Shown piece after piece: positions 1-5,917 of a stretch of DNA of 64,000 bases (position 1 is the stretch's first letter; every line of letters starts with the position of its first letter). The notes under the pieces were generated by a model that searched no databases, was not told where the DNA came from, and saw only the letters and a program-made list of their open reading frames with translations. The DNA is taken from contig CACWQH010000004.1 of assembly GCA_902762955.1 (NCBI GenBank), positions 1 through 64,000 of the forward strand, written 5' to 3'. Made by a program: the position numbers and the translations under genes. Source of the DNA: an uncultured Lachnospiraceae bacterium (GTDB lineage: Bacteria; Bacillota; Clostridia; Lachnospirales; Lachnospiraceae).

Positions 1-45
1 CTTTCATTTTTATAGGTAATCAACACGTAATCATAATTTTAAATA

Positions 46-73
46 AAAAATCGCCCACTTTACAGGCGATTTT
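46..73 (-). terminator. Terminator of tRNA-Val/tRNA-Met operon
   Basis: On the minus strand an AAAATCGCC / GGCGATTTT stem with a 9-nt loop is followed by TTTATTT. It lies directly after the 3' end of tRNA-Met. Confidence 0.8.
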
Positions 74-76
74 CAG

Positions 77-150
77 TAGCGGGAGGGGGATTTGAACCCT
101 CGACACCATGGGTATGAACCATGTGCTCTAGCCAACTGAGCTATCCCGCC
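77..150 (-). tRNA. tRNA-Met (CAT), elongator type
   Basis: The minus strand folds as a 74-nt cloverleaf starting GGCGGGATAGCTCAG, with anticodon loop TTCATAC (anticodon CAU) and a GGTTCAAAT T-loop. The 5' end lacks the features of an initiator tRNA and resembles Firmicute elongator tRNA-Met. CCA is not encoded. It is the second gene after tRNA-Val in a two-gene operon. Confidence 0.93.
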
Positions 151-243
151 ATATTTATTTTTTAATCGAGTAGGCATCCTACTCGCCGCGCCGCCCGCGT
201 GTCACACAGTGACAAATTGCATTATACGGGCGTGTGCATAAAA

Positions 244-316
244 TGGGACCTACAGGGCTCGAACCTGTGACCCTCTGCTTGTAAGGCAGATGCTCTCCCA
301 GCTGAGCTAAGATCCC
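244..316 (-). tRNA. tRNA-Val (TAC)
   Basis: The minus strand gives a 73-nt cloverleaf, GGGATCTTAGCTCAG at the 5' end, anticodon loop CTTACAA (anticodon UAC), T-loop GGTTCGAGC. CCA is not encoded. The 93-nt spacer to tRNA-Met contains short inverted repeats (CGAGTAGG/CCTACTCG and CGCCCG/CGGGCG), likely processing structures. Confidence 0.95.
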
Positions 317-340
317 ATATGTCGCATCGACACCTTAGTT

Positions 341-369
341 AGTATAATGGTCTTTAGGTTAAATGTCAA
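341..369 (-). promoter_or_regulatory. Sigma-A promoter of tRNA-Val/Met operon
   Basis: Minus strand TTGACA (364-369), 17-nt spacer, TATACT (341-346), about 25 nt upstream of the tRNA-Val 5' end. Confidence 0.85.
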
Positions 370-442
370 GAAAAAAATTCACTTTCTGATAAACTTTTTC
401 TTATCTCTATCCTTATAAGTAATATGCATCAAAGTCCATCTT

Positions 443-1783
443 TCATTCCTTCATCTTCTTAAGCTCAGAAATCGCAAGCGGTACCGATAAGAACAAAGAA
501 AGGACATCCGCACAGGATTGTGTTATCTCAACTCCGAGAAGTCCAAAGGCTTTCGGAAGTATAAGTATAAGCGGAATAAAAAATATACCGTTACGTGCCG
601 AGGCGGTGACAGAAGCCTTAAAGCCCTTTCCTATGGACTGAAGCATCATGTTGGTTATAATCGTTGTCGCATTTAAGAAAAGCACAGCCGCCTGGCATCT
701 TAAAGCAACCTTACCTACAGCTATAACATCAGGATCATCTCTGAACCACCCCACAATCTGAGGTGCAAATGCAAAGCAAAGTGCGCCGACCACAAACAAA
801 AAAATGGTTCCGTACTTTACACAGAAGAAATATCCTTCTCTTACACGCTTTTTTAAATTGGCTCCGTAATTAAAGGAGCAAACCGGCTGATATCCCTGTC
901 CGAAACCGATAAGCGCCGAGCATACCAACATCATAACTCTTGTAACAACCGACATACCTGCAATAGCGGCATCACTTCCCAAGTCACCGGCCGCATGATT
1001 TAAAAGCATGGTCGCAACAGCGGCAAGTCCCTGTCTGAAAAGTGAAGGAATTCCACCATTTAGTATCTCATATAAATAATGCCCGTTTATGTGAATATTA
1101 TGTATGGCAAGTCTGATATTTTCCCCTCTTCTACTGCCTATAAGCAAAACTATGAAGCTTGCAATCTGACCTGAAACCGTAGCGATAGCCGCACCCTTTA
1201 CCTTCATATCAAAGGTAAGGATAAGAAGCGGGTCAAGTACGATATTAATAACGGCTCCGCACATAAGACCTATCATGGCAAACATAGCACTGCCCTGAAA
1301 TCTGAGCTGATTATTGATAACAAACTGTCCCATCATAAAAGGTGCACCCAGCATTATGATTCTCATATAGCTTAAGGTATCCTCCATGGTTGAATCAGTT
1401 GCACCGATAACCTTTGCTATATGCGGCGAAAGTGCTATACCCACCACCGCAACAATCACTCCCAGAATAAGCGATAGCGCAAAGCCTGTGGAAGCCATAT
1501 TGTTAGCCTCATCCTTTTTGCCTGCACCGAGCATACGTGACAGATAATTACCCGAACCGTGTCCGCAGAAAAAGCCCAGTGCCTGAATTATAGCCATAAC
1601 CGGAAATACAAGACCTACCGCCGCTGTCGCCTGAGTGGAAATCTTACCCACAAAAAATGTATCAGCGGTATTATATATACCTGTTACAAGCATACTTATT
1701 ATAGTCGGTATAGCAAGCGTTGTAATAAGCTTCGGTACCGGCGTGGTTGTCATATATTCAAATCTGTCCTGTGTTTTTTTCAT
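443..1783 (-). CDS. MATE family multidrug/cation antiporter
   Basis: A 446-residue integral membrane protein with about 12 hydrophobic helices and no signal peptide. The N-terminal stretch has the MATE pattern of PVPKL, LAIPTIISMLV and YNTADTFFVG, and the second half repeats the fold (GIPSLFRQGLAA, GFGQGYQPVCSFNYGA). Proteins of this family export cationic drugs or metabolites using a Na+ or H+ gradient. The substrate cannot be told from the sequence. Length is typical of NorM/DinF-like proteins. It lies between a tRNA operon and a diguanylate cyclase gene on the same strand, 43 nt downstream of the latter. Confidence 0.93.
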   Translation of the reverse strand: MKKTQDRFEYMTTTPVPKLITTLAIPTIISMLVTGIYNTADTFFVGKISTQATAAVGLVFPVMAIIQALGFFCGHGSGNYLSRMLGAGKKDEANNMASTGFALSLILGVIVAVVGIALSPHIAKVIGATDSTMEDTLSYMRIIMLGAPFMMGQFVINNQLRFQGSAMFAMIGLMCGAVINIVLDPLLILTFDMKVKGAAIATVSGQIASFIVLLIGSRRGENIRLAIHNIHINGHYLYEILNGGIPSLFRQGLAAVATMLLNHAAGDLGSDAAIAGMSVVTRVMMLVCSALIGFGQGYQPVCSFNYGANLKKRVREGYFFCVKYGTIFLFVVGALCFAFAPQIVGWFRDDPDVIAVGKVALRCQAAVLFLNATTIITNMMLQSIGKGFKASVTASARNGIFFIPLILILPKAFGLLGVEITQSCADVLSLFLSVPLAISELKKMKE

Positions 1784-1826
1784 AATGTCATTCCGTTTCC
1801 GATTATTTATAGTTTGATAAATTGTT

Positions 1827-3326
1827 TTATTTTCTTCTTTCTATACCCTTATCTTTATAATATTTATCTTTTTCTAAATACATATCGGCATCCGCAATAT
1901 GTTCAAGCTCATCCACTGTAGAATTTTTATTATCCGAAACCGCAGCATAACCAACGGACAAAGTAAGCTCATCCGTATAAACTCCGTGCCAATTATCTGC
2001 CTTGTTTTTAATCTCATCACGTATTTTTTCCGGATTTTCCGTAAATAAAACAGCCATGAATTCATCGCCGCCGGTTCTGTAGACTTTACCGTTATTACCG
2101 ACTGCAAGTGTGAGGCAGTTGGCAGCCCCCTTAATAAGCTCATCTCCTGCAGTATGTCCCTTTGTGTCATTTACTTTTTTTAATCCGTTTACATCCACTG
2201 AAAACATAACAAAATCATCTGCCAAAGGACCTTGCCTGAATTTCTCCAAATCCTCTTCATAGCACCTTCTGTTGAACAATCTCGTCATTTCATCAGTCAG
2301 TGATATTCTGATAAGATGTTCCTCACGCCTTTTTTCTTCGTCAACATTTCTTGTCGTATAAATCACTCTGTTGGGTATACCGTCAATTGTCGAATCAACC
2401 GTTATATATTGAGCTCTAAACCATCCGTCAACAGCATCAATAAAATCCGCACTTATTATCTTCTTTTGAGACAAACGGGCTCGTACTGTTTTAATATTCG
2501 TAAACTTCTTAAAATCTTCCAACTGATCCGGCATAACATGCTCACTTAAAGACTGATTCATAATTGTTTGCGATTGAGCTTCCATATCAATGCCCTGTTT
2601 TTTCTGATCTGAATTTCTAAGTGACATTTCGGTATTGTCAACAAAATCAACAAGATTAACATTATCATAAATTTCTGACATAGAATCTAAAATGTCCATT
2701 TTTTCTTTCATTGCCGCTTCATGCTTTTTAATCGTATCATACTGACTGAAAAGACCTTTGAAATAATCAGATGTAAGTCTGACTATCACGAATGTTGCAG
2801 CTATCAAAATAAAAGTTTCTATGGTAAATCCGCCGATTATATCTTTGAAATAATCCAGTGGTTCTTCATAATACGAACTCATCGAAGCATAATATGGTGC
2901 TGTTATCCAGACTGAAGCAAACATCAAAACATAATTTAAGGTTACCGAATAAATATATATAACTTTATTGGCAAACAAAAGGCTTAATACAGGAACCAGA
3001 AACCATGTAAGATAAATATTAACATGCGAATAATTCATATATACCAATAAGGCATCAAGAGCAGTAAGGGCAAACATACCCGTTAAAATCGATTTTGGAT
3101 TTTTTCTTAACATAATAAAATGAATCAGTGCCAAAGCAAAAACAAACACAGAAATATTAAAGCAGGTTCCGTAACTGATATTTTTATAAAACCCGATTTT
3201 TATTCCAAAAGCAATTGCAGGCCCCGTTATAATAAAGAACCATAATGCTATATTCAGATATTTATTGACTTTTTTTGTATTTTGAATTAAAAAATCATCA
3301 TATTCTTTAGAATTCGACTCTTCCAT
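1827..3326 (-). CDS. Membrane-bound diguanylate cyclase (GGDEF)
   Basis: A 499-residue protein. Residues about 20-190 hold some six hydrophobic helices with no family name I recognise; about 195-330 form a cytoplasmic linker region that may be PAS-like; about 335-495 form a GGDEF domain with the intact GGDEF signature at 419-423 (YRTGGDEFMAV). This should make cyclic di-GMP from two GTP. No RxxD inhibitory site is visible five residues before the signature (GNNGKVYRT), so product inhibition through a classical I-site is not expected. A possible extended -10 promoter lies upstream at 3384-3392. The input signal of the membrane part is unknown. Confidence 0.9.
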   Translation of the reverse strand: MEESNSKEYDDFLIQNTKKVNKYLNIALWFFIITGPAIAFGIKIGFYKNISYGTCFNISVFVFALALIHFIMLRKNPKSILTGMFALTALDALLVYMNYSHVNIYLTWFLVPVLSLLFANKVIYIYSVTLNYVLMFASVWITAPYYASMSSYYEEPLDYFKDIIGGFTIETFILIAATFVIVRLTSDYFKGLFSQYDTIKKHEAAMKEKMDILDSMSEIYDNVNLVDFVDNTEMSLRNSDQKKQGIDMEAQSQTIMNQSLSEHVMPDQLEDFKKFTNIKTVRARLSQKKIISADFIDAVDGWFRAQYITVDSTIDGIPNRVIYTTRNVDEEKRREEHLIRISLTDEMTRLFNRRCYEEDLEKFRQGPLADDFVMFSVDVNGLKKVNDTKGHTAGDELIKGAANCLTLAVGNNGKVYRTGGDEFMAVLFTENPEKIRDEIKNKADNWHGVYTDELTLSVGYAAVSDNKNSTVDELEHIADADMYLEKDKYYKDKGIERRK

Positions 3327-3383
3327 TTTACATATCTACCTTTCAAAAAATGTTATATAATCCTGTTCGCTAAACCAAATAAA

Positions 3384-3392
3384 ATTATACCA
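3384..3392 (-). promoter_or_regulatory. Extended -10 promoter for the GGDEF gene
   Basis: Minus strand TGG-TATAAT about 58 nt upstream of the start codon. The -35 region is poor, so the call rests on the extended -10. Confidence 0.4.
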
Positions 3393-3423
3393 TAATTTGA
3401 TATTTTTACCATAAAAAAATCAA

Positions 3424-3446
3424 TGGCTTACGCCAATGTCATTAAG
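3424..3446. repeat. Left boundary repeat of toxin-antitoxin cassette
   Basis: TGGCTTACGCC (3424-3434) followed by AATGTCATTAAG (3435-3446). The 12-bp part recurs inverted at 4494-4505 and the 11-bp part recurs in direct orientation at 4508-4518. Confidence 0.6.
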
Positions 3447-3699
3447 ATAAGCACCAAAAACAAAAATTCTTATCTGACATTGAATTTATTGAAAATATTT
3501 CATTAAGTTAATGTGTATTTTGCACAAAATATTGTTTTCTTGCTATTATTTATTTCTTTCTTTGTTATAAGTCATATTGTTATTATTAAGAAAATTATTG
3601 GAGAATTATAATTTGCTTATTATAAGCAGCCTTTTTGATTTTTGGAAAAATATGTGGAAAAAATAAAAAAAACAAGGTAGGATAATCTTAAAATAAGGA

Positions 3700-3727
3700 T
3701 TGACATTTACTCAAAATGTGATATGAT
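3700..3727 (+). promoter_or_regulatory. Promoter of type III antitoxin RNA and toxin
   Basis: TTGACA at 3700-3705, 16-nt spacer, TATGAT at 3722-3727 (GATAAT overlaps it at +3). This would start transcription at about 3733, at the head of the structured antitoxin RNA. Confidence 0.75.
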
Positions 3728-3730
3728 AAT

Positions 3731-3831
3731 AGTCACAAGGAGAGTCCTGCCTATAGGAGTGGACATTTTAATAGAATAGCGTCACCTTTTAGGTGAACTA
3801 TGACAAGGGCTGTAGATGAAACAGCCCTTTT
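3731..3831 (+). ncRNA. Candidate type III antitoxin RNA (CptI/ToxI-like)
   Basis: The stretch between a strong promoter and the toxin gene is not coding. It holds two structurally matched units: GTCC...GGAC (3744-3764, inner TCCT/AGGA hairpin) and GTCA...TGAC (3781-3804, inner CACCT/AGGTG hairpin). They are followed by an intrinsic terminator. Type III systems encode a small repeat RNA just before an attenuating terminator and the toxin; the toxin cuts the RNA into units that then inhibit it. The low number of units fits the CptI type better than the five-plus repeats of ToxI. The sequence repeat is weak, so the exact unit boundaries are inferred. Confidence 0.68.
3805..3831 (+). terminator. 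Attenuating terminator between antitoxin RNA and toxin
   Basis: AAGGGCTGT (3805-3813), 7-nt loop, ACAGCCCTT (3821-3829), then T-rich sequence. An intrinsic terminator here keeps toxin mRNA low relative to antitoxin RNA, as in known type III modules. Confidence 0.85.
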
Positions 3832-3852
3832 GTATTTATAAAGGAGGAAAAT

Positions 3853-4371
3853 ATGAATCATGAATTTAATTTATATTGGGTTGATATGAAATATATTCGT
3901 AACCTTCATAATATTGATGATAGAGTTTATATTGTTAGCCCCCAAAGTGGAAAACAATCAAGACCTTGCCTTGGTATAATTATTAATATAAAAGGTTATA
4001 AATACTGCATTCCCCTCTCAAAAGTAAAGGATAAATATGATAATATGTCTGATAAAATTGATTTCACAAAAATAATAATAGACAACAAAATCGTTGCAGG
4101 AATTAATTTTAGCAGAATGATCCCTGTAGAAATGCAACAATTAAAAAAGATTGATATCAAATTAAGAAAACATGACAGAAAAGAAGTTATCAAATGGAAA
4201 AAAAAATTAAAACAGGAGCTTGACTGGTGCAATCAACATAGAGATATAATTATTAATAAAGCTAATGTATTATACAACAAATATGTTTCAGATGAATATT
4301 TTAAAAGAAGAAAAGATTGTTTGAATTTTCCTAAATTAGAGGCTGGATGTGATAAGTACAATAAAAAGTAA
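3853..4371 (+). CDS. Type III toxin, ToxN/AbiQ/CptN-like endoribonuclease
   Basis: A 172-residue basic protein. The order of motifs matches the ToxN/AbiQ family: WVDMKYIRNLHNIDDRV near the N terminus, RPCLGIIINIKGYKYCIPLSK at about 37-57 and INFSRMIPV at about 86-94. Such toxins cut mRNA and are held inactive by binding processed antitoxin RNA. AAGGAGG lies 5 nt before the ATG. The gene is much richer in A/T, Lys, Asn and Ile than its neighbours and is the only plus-strand gene in this part of the window, which suggests transfer. Family members act in phage defence or plasmid maintenance; the role here is not shown. Confidence 0.85.
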   Translation: MNHEFNLYWVDMKYIRNLHNIDDRVYIVSPQSGKQSRPCLGIIINIKGYKYCIPLSKVKDKYDNMSDKIDFTKIIIDNKIVAGINFSRMIPVEMQQLKKIDIKLRKHDRKEVIKWKKKLKQELDWCNQHRDIIINKANVLYNKYVSDEYFKRRKDCLNFPKLEAGCDKYNKK

Positions 4372-4402
4372 GAGATATTGGAGTGTCCAATATCTCTTTT
4401 TT
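4371..4402 (+). terminator. Terminator of the toxin transcript
   Basis: AGAGATATTGGA, 3-nt loop, TCCAATATCTCT, then TTTTTT; it begins at the toxin stop codon. Confidence 0.9.
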
Positions 4403-4432
4403 CTTGACTTGATCAAAAGTTTTATGTAAAAA

Positions 4433-4469
4433 AAAGACACCCTTATTATTTTTTAATAAGAGATGTCTT
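4433..4469 (-). terminator. Terminator of the seven-tRNA operon
   Basis: Minus strand AAGACATCT...TAATAA / TTATTA...TGTCTT stem followed by eight T. It lies downstream of tRNA-Leu. T residues on the plus side as well could make it bidirectional. Confidence 0.75.
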
Positions 4470-4493
4470 AATTTTTTTCTATTAGGAACTTAA

Positions 4494-4518
4494 CTTAATG
4501 ACATTGATGGCTTACGCC
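4494..4518. repeat. Right boundary repeat of toxin-antitoxin cassette
   Basis: CTTAATGACATT (4494-4505) is the exact reverse complement of 3435-3446, and TGGCTTACGCC (4508-4518) repeats 3424-3434 directly. Together the copies enclose about 1.1 kb with the antitoxin RNA and toxin gene. Confidence 0.6.
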
Positions 4519-4533
4519 CTCGTTTTTTTATAA

Positions 4534-4615
4534 TGCGGATAACAGGAGTTGAACCTGCACGGGTGTTCCCACTAGAACCTAAATCTAGCGCGTCTGCCAA
4601 TTCCGCCATATCCGC
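4534..4615 (-). tRNA. tRNA-Leu (TAG)
   Basis: 82-nt minus-strand cloverleaf starting GCGGATATGGCGGAATTGG, anticodon loop TTTAGGT (UAG), long variable arm typical of tRNA-Leu. Last gene of the seven-tRNA operon. Confidence 0.94.
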
Positions 4616-4625
4616 ATAATCAAAA

Positions 4626-4650
4626 GGTTTCAGGATTTATTCCTGAAACC
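4626..4650. repeat. Perfect inverted repeat in tRNA spacer (Lys-Leu)
   Basis: GGTTTCAGGA, 5-nt loop, TCCTGAAACC. On the minus strand it is followed by TTTTGATT, so it could partly terminate before tRNA-Leu. Confidence 0.7.
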
Positions 4651-4665
4651 CTTATATTATATTAG

Positions 4666-4738
4666 TGAGACACGGGGGAATCGAACCCCCGACAACTTGA
4701 TTAAAAGTCAAGTGCTCTACCGACTGAGCTAGTGTCCC
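4666..4738 (-). tRNA. tRNA-Lys (TTT)
   Basis: 73-nt minus-strand cloverleaf starting GGGACACTAGCTCAG; anticodon loop CTTTTAA (UUU); no encoded CCA. Confidence 0.95.
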
Positions 4739-4756
4739 TTATATAATTATAACTAG

Positions 4757-4828
4757 CTGGGCTAGTTGGATTCGAACCAACGAATGCAGGAGTCAAAGTC
4801 CTGTGCCTTACCGCTTGGCGATAGCCCA
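4757..4828 (-). tRNA. tRNA-Gln (TTG)
   Basis: 72-nt minus-strand cloverleaf starting TGGGCTATCGCCAAGCGG; anticodon loop CTTTGAC (UUG); discriminator G. Confidence 0.95.
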
Positions 4829-4856
4829 ATATGCATAATCGGGATATCCCGAGAGG

Positions 4857-4882
4857 ATATATAAGTAAATCTACTTATATAT
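4857..4882. repeat. Perfect inverted repeat in tRNA spacer (His-Gln)
   Basis: ATATATAAGTA, loop AATC, TACTTATATAT. A second short palindrome, CGGGATATCCCG, lies just before it at about 4840-4851. Confidence 0.7.
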
Positions 4883-4884
4883 AG

Positions 4885-4959
4885 GGTGGATAGAGGGACT
4901 CGAACCCTCGGCCTCCAGAGCCACAATCTGGCGCGCTAGCCAACTGCGCCATACCCACC
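4885..4959 (-). tRNA. tRNA-His (GTG)
   Basis: 75 nt including the extra G at position -1 opposite C73, as expected for tRNA-His; anticodon loop ATTGTGG (GUG). Confidence 0.95.
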
Positions 4960-4965
4960 ATAACC

Positions 4966-5003
4966 TTTTTACTTTATAGGAAAGAATTCCTATAAAGTAA
5001 AAA
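4966..5003. repeat. Perfect 17-bp inverted repeat in tRNA spacer (Arg-His)
   Basis: Arms TTTTTACTTTATAGGAA (4966-4982) and its reverse complement (4987-5003) around loop AGAA fill almost the whole spacer between tRNA-Arg and tRNA-His. Confidence 0.75.
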
Positions 5004-5004
5004 A

Positions 5005-5078
<74 letters not shown>

Positions 5079-5115
5079 ATTTGATTTTCACAATATGTAA
5101 TTTGCGAAAATAAAG

Positions 5116-5186
5116 AGCGGGTGATGGGAATCGAACCCACGTATCTAGCTTGGAAGGCTAGTGTTCTACCATTGAACTACACCCGC
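5116..5186 (-). tRNA. tRNA-Gly (TCC)
   Basis: 71-nt minus-strand cloverleaf starting GCGGGTGTAGTTCAATGG; anticodon loop CTTCCAA (UCC). Confidence 0.95.
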
Positions 5187-5216
5187 ATGTTATATATGCA
5201 TATAAGTGCTTTTTAG

Positions 5217-5291
5217 TCGGGGTGACAGGATTCGAACCTGCGACCTCCTGATCCCAAATCAGGCGCTCTAGCCAAGCTGAGCCACACCCCG
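5217..5291 (-). tRNA. tRNA-Pro (TGG)
   Basis: 75-nt minus-strand cloverleaf starting CGGGGTGTGGCTCAG; anticodon loop TTTGGGA (UGG). First gene of the operon Pro-Gly-Arg-His-Gln-Lys-Leu. Confidence 0.95.
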
Positions 5292-5345
5292 ATGGAATCT
5301 TTATGTTAAACGATTTTATGTATCCCATCGCTTGACGCAAGACAT

Positions 5346-5374
5346 ATTATATTATAACCAAATATTATTGTCAA
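5346..5374 (-). promoter_or_regulatory. Sigma-A promoter of the seven-tRNA operon
   Basis: Minus strand TTGACA (5369-5374), 17-nt spacer, TATAAT (5346-5351), about 55 nt upstream of tRNA-Pro. A second overlapping TATAAT has a 12-nt spacer, too short to be used. Confidence 0.85.
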
Positions 5375-5444
5375 CAACTTTTTTCAAAAATAAGTAAAGT
5401 TTTTTTTGCCTTTTTTCAGCACAGGAAAAACTATATTTCAGACA

Positions 5445-5478
5445 GAAAAACAGGAGGGTAATTTCTTAACCTCCTGTT
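5445..5478 (-). terminator. Terminator of the acidic membrane protein gene
   Basis: Minus strand CAGGAGG / CCTCCTG stem, 12-nt loop, followed by TTTTT. Confidence 0.8.
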
Positions 5479-5510
5479 GAATAATTAATTATTAAATTTT
5501 GGAATTATAA

Positions 5511-5774
5511 TTACTCTTCAGTCTCTTCCTTTGACTCTTCTGCAGGTGCTTCCTCTTCCTCATCATCATCGAAAAAGCTGTCATCAAAATCATCATCGAA
5601 ATCATCAAAATCATCAAGATAATCCGGTGTAAGATACTTATAAACAGCTACACAGATACCTACAATTATAGTAATTACTCCTACGATAATAGCTACTGCT
5701 AAAAAAGCATTTTTTGCTTCTTCTACACAATCATCCTTCTGTACAATCTTAACTTCATCACAGTTTCTGCACAT
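5511..5774 (-). CDS. Small single-pass membrane protein with acidic tail
   Basis: An 87-residue protein that I cannot assign to a family. Two cysteines lie at the N terminus (CRNC) and one at about 16. Residues about 23-46 form a hydrophobic helix. From about 50 the tail is almost entirely Asp, Glu, Phe and Ser, with FDD repeats (DDFDDFDDDFDD) and a Glu-rich end. It has its own terminator and lies alone between pcrA and the tRNA operon. The short CxxC start could bind a metal, but this is a guess. Confidence 0.75.
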   Translation of the reverse strand: MCRNCDEVKIVQKDDCVEEAKNAFLAVAIIVGVITIIVGICVAVYKYLTPDYLDDFDDFDDDFDDSFFDDDEEEEAPAEESKEETEE

Positions 5775-5917
5775 AACTAAAATACCTCTCTTTCATATAT
5801 TTTTATCCCTGTCCTTGTCCAAACAAAGAACTATGGACGTATTATAACATATTTTTTCTGTTATTTCTACTCAAAATAATATTATTTTTTATAATTTAAG
5901 CCAAACCTGTCCATTAC

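Noticed and set aside
3424..4615. Toxin-antitoxin cassette as a tRNA-Leu-integrated island
   Set aside because: No copy of the tRNA-Leu 3' end is found at the far side, and there is no integrase; the inverted repeats are the only boundary signal.
5158..5340. ORF of 60 codons on the minus strand
   Set aside because: It runs across tRNA-Gly and tRNA-Pro genes and has no ribosome site.
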